A stretch of 64,000 nucleotides of DNA from an uncultured Bacteroidales bacterium (GTDB taxonomy: Bacteria; Bacteroidota; Bacteroidia; Bacteroidales; Bacteroidaceae): assembly GCA_902801475.1 (NCBI GenBank), contig CADCIO010000009.1:1-64000 (forward strand). Reading direction: 5' to 3'. A model generated the notes under the pieces. It saw only the letters and a list, made by a program, of their open reading frames with translations. It was not told where the DNA came from and made no database searches. Made by a program: the position numbers and the translations under genes. Below are positions 43,537 through 53,943 of this stretch, one piece after another. Numbering within the stretch: position 1 is the first letter of the stretch; every line of letters begins with the position of its first letter.

Positions 43537-46404
43537 ATGTTGTATAACTTTCAGAGGAAAAAACTGTGCAGACACCTCTTGGTAGGGGGTGCGCTGTGTG
43601 CTGCAGGTTTGGGATTTTTCTCATGTTCTGACCGTTACAACTTGGATGAAGACCAGCCTTCTGGTTTGGACAACATCTATGGTTACATGAAGAACCGAGG
43701 TAATTTCACCAATTATCTGCATCTGATTGACGATCTTGGGCAGGCTGAGATTCTATCCAAGACCGGTAGTAAAACAATGTTCATCGCTGACGATGATGCG
43801 TTTGCGGAATTCTACGCGCACAATGATTGGGGGGTTAAGAAGTATGAAGACCTCTCGCTGGCGCAGAAGAAGCTCCTGCTCAACACGTCAATGATTGACA
43901 ACCCGTATTCGACCACGATGCTGTCATCAGCTCAGGCTCCGGGTACAGGACGTCCAGCGAAAGGCGAAGTGTGTCGTCGCGCCACATCCATGTCGTTGCT
44001 CGATTCTGTCATGGTTGTAACGTCTGCGAATGCCGACAACATTTTGCCAGACAATCCGTACTTCAATGAGTTGCGTGCGAACCATGATTCTATTGTGTTG
44101 TTCACAGATGCATCGAATCCTGCGCCCATGCTTCATTTTACGGGTAAGTTCGTAACATCGAACCAGCTGAGCTTTTCGGACATTGACTTTATCTACAACC
44201 AGCCGGAAGGAACCTTCCTTTCTGATGACATCTACGTCAACAATTCTCGCGTGACAAAGTCCAACATCTTCTGTAAGAACGGTTTCGTTCATCAGGTGGA
44301 TAAGGTGCTTGTTCCGCTGGACAACATGTCTGAAATCATTCGCAAGAATCCAAAGATGTCTACATTCAGCAGCATCATCGAGCGTTTTGCTGCGCCAAAG
44401 GACTCTATCAGCTTACGTGAAACTTACAACTTGTCAAAGGGTACTAATTATGACTCTGTCTTTGTCAAGCGTTATTTCTCCGACCGTTCTTTCGGCTCGA
44501 CGATGGCGACCAGTGTGAAGTTCATGTATGACAAGAATGGTAACACTTTCGACGGCGCTTTGAAGTTCGACCCAGGATGGAATGGTTATATCCCAGAAAT
44601 TGCCAATGACCGTCAGCCTATGATGGAAGATATGGCCATCATGCTAGTGCCATCTAACGAGGCTATCCAGAACTGGTGGAACGGTGGTGTGATTGAGAAG
44701 TATTATGGTACTATCGAGAACACGCCAAGTTCTGTGCTTGATGACTTGATTCGCGTGAACCAGATTCAGGCGTTCACCTCTTCAGTTCCTTCCAAGTTTA
44801 ATGCTGTGCTCAATGATGCCAACGAACCTCTTGGAATCACGAAGGAAGATGTAGATAGTGTATATCTCGGTTGTAACGGTCTCGTATTCCTGACCAACAA
44901 AGTATTCGCTCCTGCATCTTATTCTTCAGTGTTGTTCCCAGCCGTGATTGACAAGTCACGTTTCACTGTGATGGACAATGTCATCACTCCGATGAACTAC
45001 AACTACTACCTCAACTCTATGGTGTCTCGATTTGTATTCCTCCTTCCAACGAATGATGGCCTTCTGACATACATCGACCCTGTTTCTTATGGACAGACCG
45101 TGAAGAGAATGTGGGAGTTCAAGTTGGATGAGAAATTGCAGCTTTATGCAAATATCTACGACTGCGATGAGAATGAGGATGGCACATTCACCAAGAGAGG
45201 CACAGCAACTCCTCTCAGAGGCGGTGTGACCAACGGTATTCTCAACAACCGTATGGAAGACATGCTCGACAACATCATCGTGGTGGAGCCATTCCGTGAA
45301 GGTAAGAAGTACTATAAGACCAAGGGCCGCAATTTCGTGAAGATTGAGAAGAAGGGTGTCAAGAATTATGAGGTGTCAGGTTCTTACCATAATAATATTG
45401 GCCAGCCACTTGTGACAGTTGACGCTTATGATGGCGAAGACATCCGCAATGGTATCACACTCGCATTGGATGGCGTTGTAATGGGTACACCTAACTCTGT
45501 GGCAAAAACTCTGCATGATACTGTCGTTCCAGGCATGGATCCAGAACACAACGACTCTATCTTCTCTGAGTTCTTCGGAATTGTTGAGGCATGTGCTGTC
45601 AGCAAAGCTAACTCCAAGAATGGATGGCAAGCTGCAGATCAGACTTATGGTAACCTCTTCAATATCAAATCTCCAGGTTTGATTGGTTCTGAGGACGCAA
45701 CGACTACTAAGGCTACTTATCTTCTGAACAATTATCACTATACAGTATATGCTCCAACCAATGCGGCAATGGAAAAGGCGTACGCAGCAGGACTTCCAAC
45801 ACTTGAAGACCTTGCAGCAGCTGAAGAGTATGACCTCGAGATGGGTTACTCTGGCCCAGGTTCGACTACTGAAGACAACTTGAAGTCCCGCGCTGATTCC
45901 ATCAAGGAGGTGATGCTTGACTTTGTGAAATATCACATCCAGGACAACGCGATCTTTGTTGATGTAGATACTGCAGGTGTCTTCGAAACTGGTAAAACAG
46001 AGTTGATCAAGGCCACTCAGGTGGACGAGACAACAGGCGAAGAGTCATGGGGTGGCAAGTATTCTCCCGGACGTCCTTACAAATTGGACGTCAAGGTGGA
46101 AGGTGGCCAGATGTACGTAACAGACTGCCGCAATGGATATTCAGGTGAAAAAGCTTTGGGCGGAAATCAGACCAAGGTGGTCATCAAGGATGGTGCTTAC
46201 AACCTGATGGCACGTGAATATTGGTTGGAAAGCTCCGGTGCTATCACTAATCCTAATAATGTGAGACTCAACAACTCTTCATTCGTTGTTATCCACGCTA
46301 TCGAAGATCCATTGATTTTTGCCGATGGTAAACACTATGATTCTAAGGGTAATGAGATTGCAACCCAGTTCACCTATACTTATAAGCCACTTACATCAGA
46401 ATAA
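43537..46404 (+). CDS. Multi-FAS1 (fasciclin) domain lipoprotein
   Basis: This 955-aa lipoprotein has lipidated Cys30 in GLGFFSC. I see four FAS1-like units at about residues 45-265, 270-455, 480-590 and 690-930. Each ends in the family pattern 'NG-h-V..-D-h-hhP' (for example NGFVHQVDKVLVP), and the last carries the classic YTVYAPTNAAM. FAS1 domains mediate adhesion to proteins or polysaccharides in many organisms. Here it precedes a SusC/SusD pair by 11 bases and heads the operon, so it probably sits on the cell surface as the accessory lipoprotein of that transporter. Ligand unknown. Confidence 0.8.
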   Translation: MLYNFQRKKLCRHLLVGGALCAAGLGFFSCSDRYNLDEDQPSGLDNIYGYMKNRGNFTNYLHLIDDLGQAEILSKTGSKTMFIADDDAFAEFYAHNDWGVKKYEDLSLAQKKLLLNTSMIDNPYSTTMLSSAQAPGTGRPAKGEVCRRATSMSLLDSVMVVTSANADNILPDNPYFNELRANHDSIVLFTDASNPAPMLHFTGKFVTSNQLSFSDIDFIYNQPEGTFLSDDIYVNNSRVTKSNIFCKNGFVHQVDKVLVPLDNMSEIIRKNPKMSTFSSIIERFAAPKDSISLRETYNLSKGTNYDSVFVKRYFSDRSFGSTMATSVKFMYDKNGNTFDGALKFDPGWNGYIPEIANDRQPMMEDMAIMLVPSNEAIQNWWNGGVIEKYYGTIENTPSSVLDDLIRVNQIQAFTSSVPSKFNAVLNDANEPLGITKEDVDSVYLGCNGLVFLTNKVFAPASYSSVLFPAVIDKSRFTVMDNVITPMNYNYYLNSMVSRFVFLLPTNDGLLTYIDPVSYGQTVKRMWEFKLDEKLQLYANIYDCDENEDGTFTKRGTATPLRGGVTNGILNNRMEDMLDNIIVVEPFREGKKYYKTKGRNFVKIEKKGVKNYEVSGSYHNNIGQPLVTVDAYDGEDIRNGITLALDGVVMGTPNSVAKTLHDTVVPGMDPEHNDSIFSEFFGIVEACAVSKANSKNGWQAADQTYGNLFNIKSPGLIGSEDATTTKATYLLNNYHYTVYAPTNAAMEKAYAAGLPTLEDLAAAEEYDLEMGYSGPGSTTEDNLKSRADSIKEVMLDFVKYHIQDNAIFVDVDTAGVFETGKTELIKATQVDETTGEESWGGKYSPGRPYKLDVKVEGGQMYVTDCRNGYSGEKALGGNQTKVVIKDGAYNLMAREYWLESSGAITNPNNVRLNNSSFVVIHAIEDPLIFADGKHYDSKGNEIATQFTYTYKPLTSE

Positions 46405-46415
46405 TAGTTCAGAAT

Positions 46416-49400
46416 ATGAAAAAAATAATATCAACCCTCATGCTTTTAGCGTGCTTCTGTGTTCAGATGAGCGCGCAGGTAAAAGCGGGCGACATTATCA
46501 GCGGTCAAGTATGGGATGATTTCGACCCTTTGATGATGTGTAATGTTGTGGAAATCGACCACAATAATCGTATCGTCGCCCATGGAACTACCGATATCAA
46601 CGGTAACTTCTCTTTTGCAATTAAGAATCCAAAGGATAAAATCCGAATCTCTTATATTGGTTGCCAGACAGTTGAACTGCCTATCAACAAGAAGGCTTTC
46701 GGAAAGATTGTCCTGAAGAGCAACACAGTCATTCAAGACGTTGTGGTGACAGCTGTCCGAAAGAGTCAAAGTACTGGCCTCGCTATCCCGATGGATCAGA
46801 TTGCCACTGCGAGCCAGTCTATTGATATGAAGGAGTTTGAAGGTATCGCCATGACTTCTGTCGATGAAGCTCTTCAGGGACGTATCGCAGGTCTCGACAT
46901 CGTTGCCAACTCTGGTGACCTTGGCGCAGGTACTACAATCCGTCTTCGTGGTGTATCTACCATCCACGGTAACCAAAACCCATTGGTTGTTGTGAACGGA
47001 AACCCCATCACGGTGGATGACGGATTTGACTTCGAAAATGCCAATGACGAGCGTTTCGCAGAACTCTTGCAGGTGAACCCTGATGACATCGAAACTATCA
47101 CCGTCCTCAAAGATGCTGCCGCACAGGCTATCTGGGGTTCGAGAGGTTCTAATGGTGTCATCGAAATCAAGACAAAACGTGGTGCGAAGGGTAAGACAAG
47201 AGTTCGATATAACTACCGTCTTACTGGTAACTGGATTTACAAGCGTTACAAGCTGCTCAATGGTGATGACTACACCATGTACATGAAGGAGGCATACTTC
47301 AATCCTCGTCAGGAGTCCAGCTTTGCTGATAAGTCTTCTGCTGACTTCATCCCAGAAATTGCTTATGCACCCGAATGGGCTGAATATAATATGTATAATG
47401 ACAACACTGATTGGGTGGATGCTGTTACGCAGTTTGGTTTGCTCCATTCTCACAGCATCAACCTGACGGGTGGTGGTGAAAAGGCTAATTTCCGTGTGTC
47501 TGGTGGTTATGATACACAGAGCAACTACATCATCAAACAGGGCATGGATCGTCTGACCACGAACGTGGCATTGGACTACAACGTGTCTGACCGTATCAGG
47601 GTTTCTACTAACTTTGACTTCATCTACACCAACCGTGACCTCCACAACACAGGTGATGCTATTGGTGTGGCTCAGCGCAAGATGCCAAACCTTTCTATTT
47701 ACCGCGAGGATGAAAATGGTAATGACCTGCCAGAATACTACACCATGAATAAGTGGATTACACGTCAGACGGGTGTGTATGCAGCAAGTGCTTATCTGGA
47801 TGACCAATATGGTATGGTAAACCCTGTGGCGAAGGCTTACAACTCTTCACAGAAGACCACTCAGTTGGTTCTCCGTCCTGAGTTCATCTTCCGCTATGAC
47901 ATCTTGGGCACTCAGCCTGATCAGCATCAACTTCGTTATGAAGGTCAAATCCGCTTCGACATCTCGAATGACGAAAGCAGTAGTTATGTGCCAGGATGGT
48001 TGTCTTCTATTTCCATGTTGGATACGGGTAATAATACTTCTTATAATACCTCATCAGCCAGCAACTCGAAGAGTCACTCCATGTCCACTCGCCATATGTT
48101 GACTTTCACTCCTCATTTGAAGGAAGGTCACTCTCTGATGGTGATGGGTCGTTATGACTATGGTCAGAGCAACAGCTCTAACCAGAGTACGGGTCTTGAC
48201 CGTATGCCAACCACCGCAGATATCACTTCAACCCTCGCAGGTGGTGTGATTTCCAGCTTCGGCTCAGGTGCAGGTCATTCCAAACACCAGAACTTGACGT
48301 TCCAGGCTCACTATTCTTATAAGGGTCGTTACAGCATTACTGGTGTGCTTCGTGGTGACTGTACCACAGCTTTTGGTCCTGACCGTCCATGGGGCTTCTT
48401 CCCTGCATTGTCTGGTCGTTGGAATATTAGCAAGGAGCCATTCATGGAGAAAGTGAAGTGGCTTTCGATGCTGTCTATCCGCCCATCTTGGGGTTATTCA
48501 GGTAATGCTCCTGGTGGTGACCTTTGGCGTTCAAAGTATGGTAATGGTGCGGGTTACATGGGTGCTTCATCTGTTGTTCCTAACAACATTCGTTTGGCAG
48601 GTTTGCGTTACGAGAAGAAGCAGTCTTTCCAGGTTGGTTTTGACTTCGGTTTCTTGAAGGATAAGATTACCGGTAATGTTGATATCTATACTTCAAAGGT
48701 GACTGACTTGTTGCAGCAGAATTATGGTATTCCAACTTCTTCGGGTTATACCTCTTTGCCAACCTACAATGATGGTTCTTTGCGCAATGAAGGTTGGGAG
48801 TTCAATATCAATGCCAACCGTTTTGTGAAGGTGGGTGATTTCTCAATGGACTTCAATATGTCTTTCGCAAACAACCGCAACCGCATCCTGTCTATGGACG
48901 CCACTTGTTTGGATGGATTGAACGAGGAATTCAATTATAACAATAAGCAGTATTTGTCTCGTGTTCAGCTGAACAATCCATTGAACTCTATCTATGGCTT
49001 CCGTTATAAAGGTGTCTATGCTTATTCAGAGTACTCTGATGAGGAAGTGGAAGGTTTGAGTGGTCCTAACTCACCAGTTGTTCGCAATGAGAAGGGTGAA
49101 CCTATCTTCGACTCAACAGGTGCTCCTAAGATGATGTACTTCAATTATGGTGGATCTAGCCAGTATGCATTTGTGGGTGGTGACGCTATCTACGAAGATA
49201 TCAACCACGATGGTCAGATCAATGAACTGGATATCGTATATTTGGGGTCTTCGCTTCCAAAGATTACGGGTGGTTTCGGTACGAAATTCCACTACAAGGG
49301 ATGGGAACTCAACTTGCAGTTCAACTTCCGTACAGGCTTCAAGGTGATCAACACGGCTCGTATGGATTTGGAGAACATGTCAAACAACAACAACCAGTCA

Positions 49401-49757
49401 ATTGCTGTCAACTGGCGTTGGCACAACGAGGGTGATATTGCACCTCTTCCACGTGCTGCTACTACAAAGACGCAGTTTAACACGTACAACTATTTGGGTT
49501 CTGACCGCTTCGTGGAAGATGCTTCTTTCCTCCGTCTGAACTACTGTCAGTTGTCTTACTCGTTCGATCCCAAGTTGTTAAAGCAGTGGGGTTTGAGCCA
49601 GTTGCGTCTGAACCTCTTGCTTAACAATGCATTCTGTCTCACCAAATACTCAGGTCTTGATCCAGAGCATGGTGCAGGTGGTTATAAGGCAGCGTATGAC
49701 GGTGATACGAACCCACGTTCACGTTCGTTCACATTCGGTATTAATGTTTCATTCTAA
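46416..49757 (+). CDS. SusC/RagA-type TonB-dependent outer-membrane transporter 1
   Basis: This 1113-aa protein has a signal peptide (MKKIISTLMLLACFCVQMSAQ), an N-terminal carboxypeptidase-regulatory-like domain (SGQVWDDFDPL ... ISYIGCQTVELP), then VVVTAVRKS, the plug (LQGRIAGLDIVANSG, TTIRLRGVSTIHGNQNPLVV, the SusC signature) and a 22-strand barrel ending FGINVSF, with a terminal Phe for outer-membrane insertion. It should import a ligand captured by its SusD partner, powered by TonB. The SusD gene follows after 17 bases. The substrate cannot be told from sequence. Confidence 0.92.
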   Translation: MKKIISTLMLLACFCVQMSAQVKAGDIISGQVWDDFDPLMMCNVVEIDHNNRIVAHGTTDINGNFSFAIKNPKDKIRISYIGCQTVELPINKKAFGKIVLKSNTVIQDVVVTAVRKSQSTGLAIPMDQIATASQSIDMKEFEGIAMTSVDEALQGRIAGLDIVANSGDLGAGTTIRLRGVSTIHGNQNPLVVVNGNPITVDDGFDFENANDERFAELLQVNPDDIETITVLKDAAAQAIWGSRGSNGVIEIKTKRGAKGKTRVRYNYRLTGNWIYKRYKLLNGDDYTMYMKEAYFNPRQESSFADKSSADFIPEIAYAPEWAEYNMYNDNTDWVDAVTQFGLLHSHSINLTGGGEKANFRVSGGYDTQSNYIIKQGMDRLTTNVALDYNVSDRIRVSTNFDFIYTNRDLHNTGDAIGVAQRKMPNLSIYREDENGNDLPEYYTMNKWITRQTGVYAASAYLDDQYGMVNPVAKAYNSSQKTTQLVLRPEFIFRYDILGTQPDQHQLRYEGQIRFDISNDESSSYVPGWLSSISMLDTGNNTSYNTSSASNSKSHSMSTRHMLTFTPHLKEGHSLMVMGRYDYGQSNSSNQSTGLDRMPTTADITSTLAGGVISSFGSGAGHSKHQNLTFQAHYSYKGRYSITGVLRGDCTTAFGPDRPWGFFPALSGRWNISKEPFMEKVKWLSMLSIRPSWGYSGNAPGGDLWRSKYGNGAGYMGASSVVPNNIRLAGLRYEKKQSFQVGFDFGFLKDKITGNVDIYTSKVTDLLQQNYGIPTSSGYTSLPTYNDGSLRNEGWEFNINANRFVKVGDFSMDFNMSFANNRNRILSMDATCLDGLNEEFNYNNKQYLSRVQLNNPLNSIYGFRYKGVYAYSEYSDEEVEGLSGPNSPVVRNEKGEPIFDSTGAPKMMYFNYGGSSQYAFVGGDAIYEDINHDGQINELDIVYLGSSLPKITGGFGTKFHYKGWELNLQFNFRTGFKVINTARMDLENMSNNNNQSIAVNWRWHNEGDIAPLPRAATTKTQFNTYNYLGSDRFVEDASFLRLNYCQLSYSFDPKLLKQWGLSQLRLNLLLNNAFCLTKYSGLDPEHGAGGYKAAYDGDTNPRSRSFTFGINVSF

Positions 49758-49774
49758 TAAAAAGGCTTAAAGTC

Positions 49775-51742
49775 ATGAAAAAAATAAAAAATAGAATATT
49801 ATCGGCTGTCGCACTGATTGTTGCGGGATTTGGCTTTAGTTCCTGCGACATCGACCTGCTCCCACTCAACGAGGTTGTCTATGAGAACTTCTGGACCAAC
49901 AAGGATGATGTGGAGAGCGTGGTGAATGCTTGCTACGGAGCTTTTCGCAAGCAAGATGTTGTGACTCGAATGATGGTTTGGGGCGAATGCCGTTCCGACA
50001 ATGTTCAGGCGGGCCAAGATCAGTCTCAAGACTTGAGATTCTTGCTGAAGGGTAGTCTTAAGACCACCAATCAATTCTGCGATTGGAGTTCTCTGTATAA
50101 GGTGATCAATTATTGTAATGTTGCCATGTATGAGGCACCTCAGGTGATGAAGAAAGACCCGAACTATACGGAGTCTGACTATCATGTGAACAAGGCTGAA
50201 TGCTCTTTCATCCGCGACTACTGCTACCTGACGCTCATTAAGACCTTCAGGGATGTTCCTTTCACTTTCGAACCTTCTTTGGATGACACGCAGACTTATC
50301 GTTTGCCTCAGACTAAGTTCGAGGTCGTATTGGATTCACTGATTGCAGACATTGAGTCATGCAAGGATTTTGCTCCGCTGCGTAATAATAGCCAAACACT
50401 GAGAGCTGGTGTGGATAATACGGAGAACACTGGTAAAGTGACGCGTGTGGCCATGTATTCTTTGTTGGCAGAGCTTTATTTGTGGCGTGCTTCTGATTAC
50501 AAGCTTAGCAAGGCTGAGCAGAATGAGTACTACAAGAAGTGTATCGATTGTTGTGACTGGGTACTCGCTTATAAGATGCAACGTTATGACGAAGGTGATG
50601 CGAAAGAGGATATCGATCAGGAAGTGTATAAGGAATATGGTTATCCCTTGTTAGCAGAGGAACTTTCGGTGGGTCAAAATACCAACGGTCCTGCTGCCAC
50701 CAATGCAATCTTTGGAGACGGTGCTTCTTTCGAGACACTTTTTGAGATTACTTATCACAATTCTGTCCAGAATAGAGAGTATGCGCTTGATAATAATGAA
50801 AGACATGCGGTCGAGCAAATGTATGGAACTAGTTCTCGTACACAGCAGGTGAAAGCTGCAGAAAGTTTGTTTGAAAGCAAACCTCAATCATCTGACAGCT
50901 ATTCTGACACCAGATTGTTCTCAGTACCATCAGACTACCGTAGCATTGCATCTTTCTACTATAATGAAGAAAGTGGTGTCTCCAGCATCTACAAGTATGT
51001 GGTGGGTCAGAACCGAGCAGGTTCTTCTGCGGAATATGGTAGCGTAGGTTCATCCTACACTGCAGCACGTAGTTCTTTGTCATATAATAGTAGTTATTAT
51101 CCTAACTGGATTCTTTATCGTCTGACAGAAATCATGTTGTTCCGTGCAGAGGCAGAAATTGAATTGGCTTTCAATATGGATGCTTCTGAGACGGAGAACA
51201 ATGCCGAGGAAAATGCCGGAGAAACTGAGGAAAATGCCGAAGGTGGGGAGAATGCCGAAGGTAATGAGAACACAGAAGGCGGCGAGGAATCTAATAGTGC
51301 AAAACTTCGTAAGATTTCTGTGCTGGTTCGTGGCAACTCGCTCACGACAGCAGATGAGCTGAAAGATGATGCCTTCAAACTGATTTCCGCTGTGTATCGT
51401 CGCTCTAATCCTATTGTTCAGACCAAGACACAGTATGCTCCTCCGCAGCCATCGACTTACAGTGACTACCACAAGCTTCTGATGAACGAGCGCAGACGTG
51501 AGTTCCTCTTTGAGGGTAAGCGTTTCTTCGATTTGGTTCGTGTATCACGTCGTGCAGGTAACACGCAGGAATTGCGTCAGGCTTTGGCGACCAAGTACAG
51601 TGAAGCTGGTCCTGCTGTGGCTATCAAGTTGATTCAGATGGGCTTTATGTATATGCCTGTCTATAAGAAGGAAATGAAGATTAACCCAGCTCTCGTCCAG
51701 AACGAAAGTTATTTGGATGAAGAGGAAAACAAAAAACAGTAA
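49775..51742 (+). CDS. SusD/RagB-type lipoprotein 1 with acidic insert
   Basis: This 655-aa surface lipoprotein (Cys24 in GFGFSSC) forms the lid over SusC. SusD-like helices are recognisable (YSLLAELYLWRASDYKLSK) and the C-terminal RagB/SusD domain contains LLMNERRREFLFEGKRFFDLVR. Residues ~471-507 (51187-51295) are a low-complexity Glu/Asn/Gly run (NAEE, GETEEN, GGEN) that interrupts the fold just before that domain. It starts 17 bases after its SusC, and the next FAS1 gene follows after 3 bases. Confidence 0.9.
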   Translation: MKKIKNRILSAVALIVAGFGFSSCDIDLLPLNEVVYENFWTNKDDVESVVNACYGAFRKQDVVTRMMVWGECRSDNVQAGQDQSQDLRFLLKGSLKTTNQFCDWSSLYKVINYCNVAMYEAPQVMKKDPNYTESDYHVNKAECSFIRDYCYLTLIKTFRDVPFTFEPSLDDTQTYRLPQTKFEVVLDSLIADIESCKDFAPLRNNSQTLRAGVDNTENTGKVTRVAMYSLLAELYLWRASDYKLSKAEQNEYYKKCIDCCDWVLAYKMQRYDEGDAKEDIDQEVYKEYGYPLLAEELSVGQNTNGPAATNAIFGDGASFETLFEITYHNSVQNREYALDNNERHAVEQMYGTSSRTQQVKAAESLFESKPQSSDSYSDTRLFSVPSDYRSIASFYYNEESGVSSIYKYVVGQNRAGSSAEYGSVGSSYTAARSSLSYNSSYYPNWILYRLTEIMLFRAEAEIELAFNMDASETENNAEENAGETEENAEGGENAEGNENTEGGEESNSAKLRKISVLVRGNSLTTADELKDDAFKLISAVYRRSNPIVQTKTQYAPPQPSTYSDYHKLLMNERRREFLFEGKRFFDLVRVSRRAGNTQELRQALATKYSEAGPAVAIKLIQMGFMYMPVYKKEMKINPALVQNESYLDEEENKKQ

Positions 51743-51745
51743 GTT

Positions 51746-53878
51746 ATGAGATTATCAGGAATTAAATTCTGGGCAGTTGCCCTCTTTGTAGTTGCGTCCA
51801 TCCAGGTGGCGGTTGTGAGCTGTTCTGATGACCCTGGTGTGGAGAACTACTATACGCAGTCCCGAGAATATGCTGCCGACTACTTGAAGAATCGTGAGCA
51901 GTACTCTGAGTACTTGAAGATTCTTGAGCGCGCAAGGGGAGAATATGACCTCCGTCTTGTCGACATGTTGGGCACATATGGCTCGTACACCGTGTTTGCT
52001 CCTACAAACGCGGCTGTGGAGAAGTATCTGGCAGAGCGTGGATTGAGCTCTGTGGATGAGTTGTCTGTTCAAGACTGCGATACGATTGCGTTGAACTCAA
52101 TCATCGAAGCAGCGTATTTTACGACAGACTTCAATGATGGTCAATATCCTAAGTCTAACATGCTGGAGCACATCGTTAGTGTGAAGTCTTATCAGGAGTG
52201 GGATGCACAGAAAAATGACTCTGTCCTGGCTATGTACATCAACCAGACTTCTCAGGTGACTCATGCTGATGACTCTGTGTCGAATGGTGTGGTACATACC
52301 GTGAGCACCATCGTAGGTTCCAGCAACGACCTGATTGGTACCGTGATTTTGAGTGACTCAACTTGCATGCTCTATGGTAAGGCATTTCAGGTGACAGGTA
52401 TTATGGATACACTCCAGGATCACTATGTGGATGACACTTACGGATGGGCTAATGACAAGGATCGTATTGACTCATGTACTTGGACCAACACCAAGTTGTG
52501 TATCCCAACTGCTAAGCACTTGGATGGCTCTGGCGGTGAGTACGACAACGTGGCTTATCCTGTGAAGCGTTACTTCAATTATACAGTGTTCATGTGCCCT
52601 GACTCTATCTTGAAGGAGAAATATGGTGTCACGACGCTTTTGGGAAAGACAGATCCTGCTTCGTTGGAGTATCTGGCCCACCAGCTCTATGACCCCATGT
52701 ATCCTGAAGATGCAGATGACGATGATCTGACGAGCCGCAAGAATGCCCTCAATCGCTTCATCTCCTATCATGTGATTGACCGCTATGGTGACTATTACAG
52801 CCTGACGTCAATGGATAACAACGACTTGCAGTATAATTTCAACCGTATGAAGTATGACATCTGTGACTGGTATGGTACTTTGATGCCTCAGTCATTGATG
52901 AAGTTCTCCTTCCCTTCAGGTCCTCAGGTCGGTTTGTACATCAACCGTCGAAGCGTCCGTCACCATGCGGATGAGCGTGGAGGTTGGTATCGTGGTGCTA
53001 AGATTGCTTCACCGAAGGAGTATACCAGAACTACTACAGCTTTGAACGGTATGTATCATTATATCGATGACGTTGTGGCATACGACCGAAACATGCAGGA
53101 AATAGTCATGAACGATTGTATCCGTCTTGACTGTACGACCTTGTCTCCTGACTTCATGACTAAGTTGACAGATGGTGAGGTTGCACGTGGTCACACATGG
53201 GGCGGCAATAAGAAGTATGATAGTGCAAAGAACACAAACAACCCATCGGATAACAACAACCGAAGCGTTGGTTTCAAGCCAGGTTACGCACGTAACTTTG
53301 AGATGACTGCCAACACCCACATGCACGTACGTGGCCGTTCACTTTGGTTCTGGTCATACGAGGGTGATGAGGTGATCTTCAAGGGACGTTATGACTTCAC
53401 TTTGAAGTTGCCAGCTGTACCTGCAGGTACATACGAGGTTCGTATGATGACCTGTGTGGGCTTTGATACACGTGGTATCGTGCAGTATTACATCGATGGC
53501 GAGCCTCAAGGCATTCCATTTGACATGCGCCCAGGTGGACGTACCTTGTTTGGATGGAAGAATGATACAGACTTGGGTGATGACGATGCTATCACAGCAT
53601 TTGACAAAGCCATTCACAACATTGGTTGGATGAAAGGACCTAAGTGCTATCATTGCGGATGGCGTAGCAGTTTCGATGCGGGTTCTGCCACCATGCGCGC
53701 TCAGGACAACACAATCCGTAAGGTCATTGGTACCTTCACTACGGATGGTAAGTCTGACCACTTCTTGAGAATACAACAGAAGATGGAGTCTGAGAACAAC
53801 GAGTTGAACTTCGACTTTATCGAGCTTTGTCCAAGTTCTGTGTATAATAATGAATACTTTGCAGAACCTACTTGGTAA
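51746..53878 (+). CDS. FAS1 lipoprotein with C-terminal beta-sandwich (710 aa)
   Basis: The lipoprotein signal ends at Cys26 (VAVVSC). Two FAS1 units lie at about residues 45-225 (SYTVFAPTNAAVEKYL ... NGVVHTVSTIV) and 226-450 (YFNYTVFMCPDS ... LNGMYHYIDDVVAYD). Residues ~520-710 look like a jelly-roll domain (LPAVPAGTYEVRMMTCVGF), similar to carbohydrate-binding modules in outline only. The same order of domains occurs in the next gene, so the two are probably paralogs. The gene is 3 bases from susD1 and 65 bases from the next, a spacer that contains a hairpin. Confidence 0.78.
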   Translation: MRLSGIKFWAVALFVVASIQVAVVSCSDDPGVENYYTQSREYAADYLKNREQYSEYLKILERARGEYDLRLVDMLGTYGSYTVFAPTNAAVEKYLAERGLSSVDELSVQDCDTIALNSIIEAAYFTTDFNDGQYPKSNMLEHIVSVKSYQEWDAQKNDSVLAMYINQTSQVTHADDSVSNGVVHTVSTIVGSSNDLIGTVILSDSTCMLYGKAFQVTGIMDTLQDHYVDDTYGWANDKDRIDSCTWTNTKLCIPTAKHLDGSGGEYDNVAYPVKRYFNYTVFMCPDSILKEKYGVTTLLGKTDPASLEYLAHQLYDPMYPEDADDDDLTSRKNALNRFISYHVIDRYGDYYSLTSMDNNDLQYNFNRMKYDICDWYGTLMPQSLMKFSFPSGPQVGLYINRRSVRHHADERGGWYRGAKIASPKEYTRTTTALNGMYHYIDDVVAYDRNMQEIVMNDCIRLDCTTLSPDFMTKLTDGEVARGHTWGGNKKYDSAKNTNNPSDNNNRSVGFKPGYARNFEMTANTHMHVRGRSLWFWSYEGDEVIFKGRYDFTLKLPAVPAGTYEVRMMTCVGFDTRGIVQYYIDGEPQGIPFDMRPGGRTLFGWKNDTDLGDDDAITAFDKAIHNIGWMKGPKCYHCGWRSSFDAGSATMRAQDNTIRKVIGTFTTDGKSDHFLRIQQKMESENNELNFDFIELCPSSVYNNEYFAEPTW

Positions 53879-53886
53879 ATAACATT

Positions 53887-53921
53887 CAGTCCCCCTTGCC
53901 CATCTTGGGCAGGGTGGGCTG
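53887..53921 (+). promoter_or_regulatory. Intra-operon hairpin between the two FAS1 genes
   Basis: CCTTGCCC (53894-53901) pairs with GGGCAGGG (53907-53914) around ATCTT, and the outer bases CAG ... CTG extend the stem imperfectly to 53887-53921. There is no T-run. It lies in the only spacer longer than 20 bases within the operon and may protect or separate the two mRNA halves. Confidence 0.6.
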
Positions 53922-53943
53922 ACAATGACAACATTAAAAGAAT

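Noticed and set aside
46446-47807. Minus-strand open frame of 453 codons
   Set aside because: Antisense to susC 1; no motif, and the sense protein is unambiguous.
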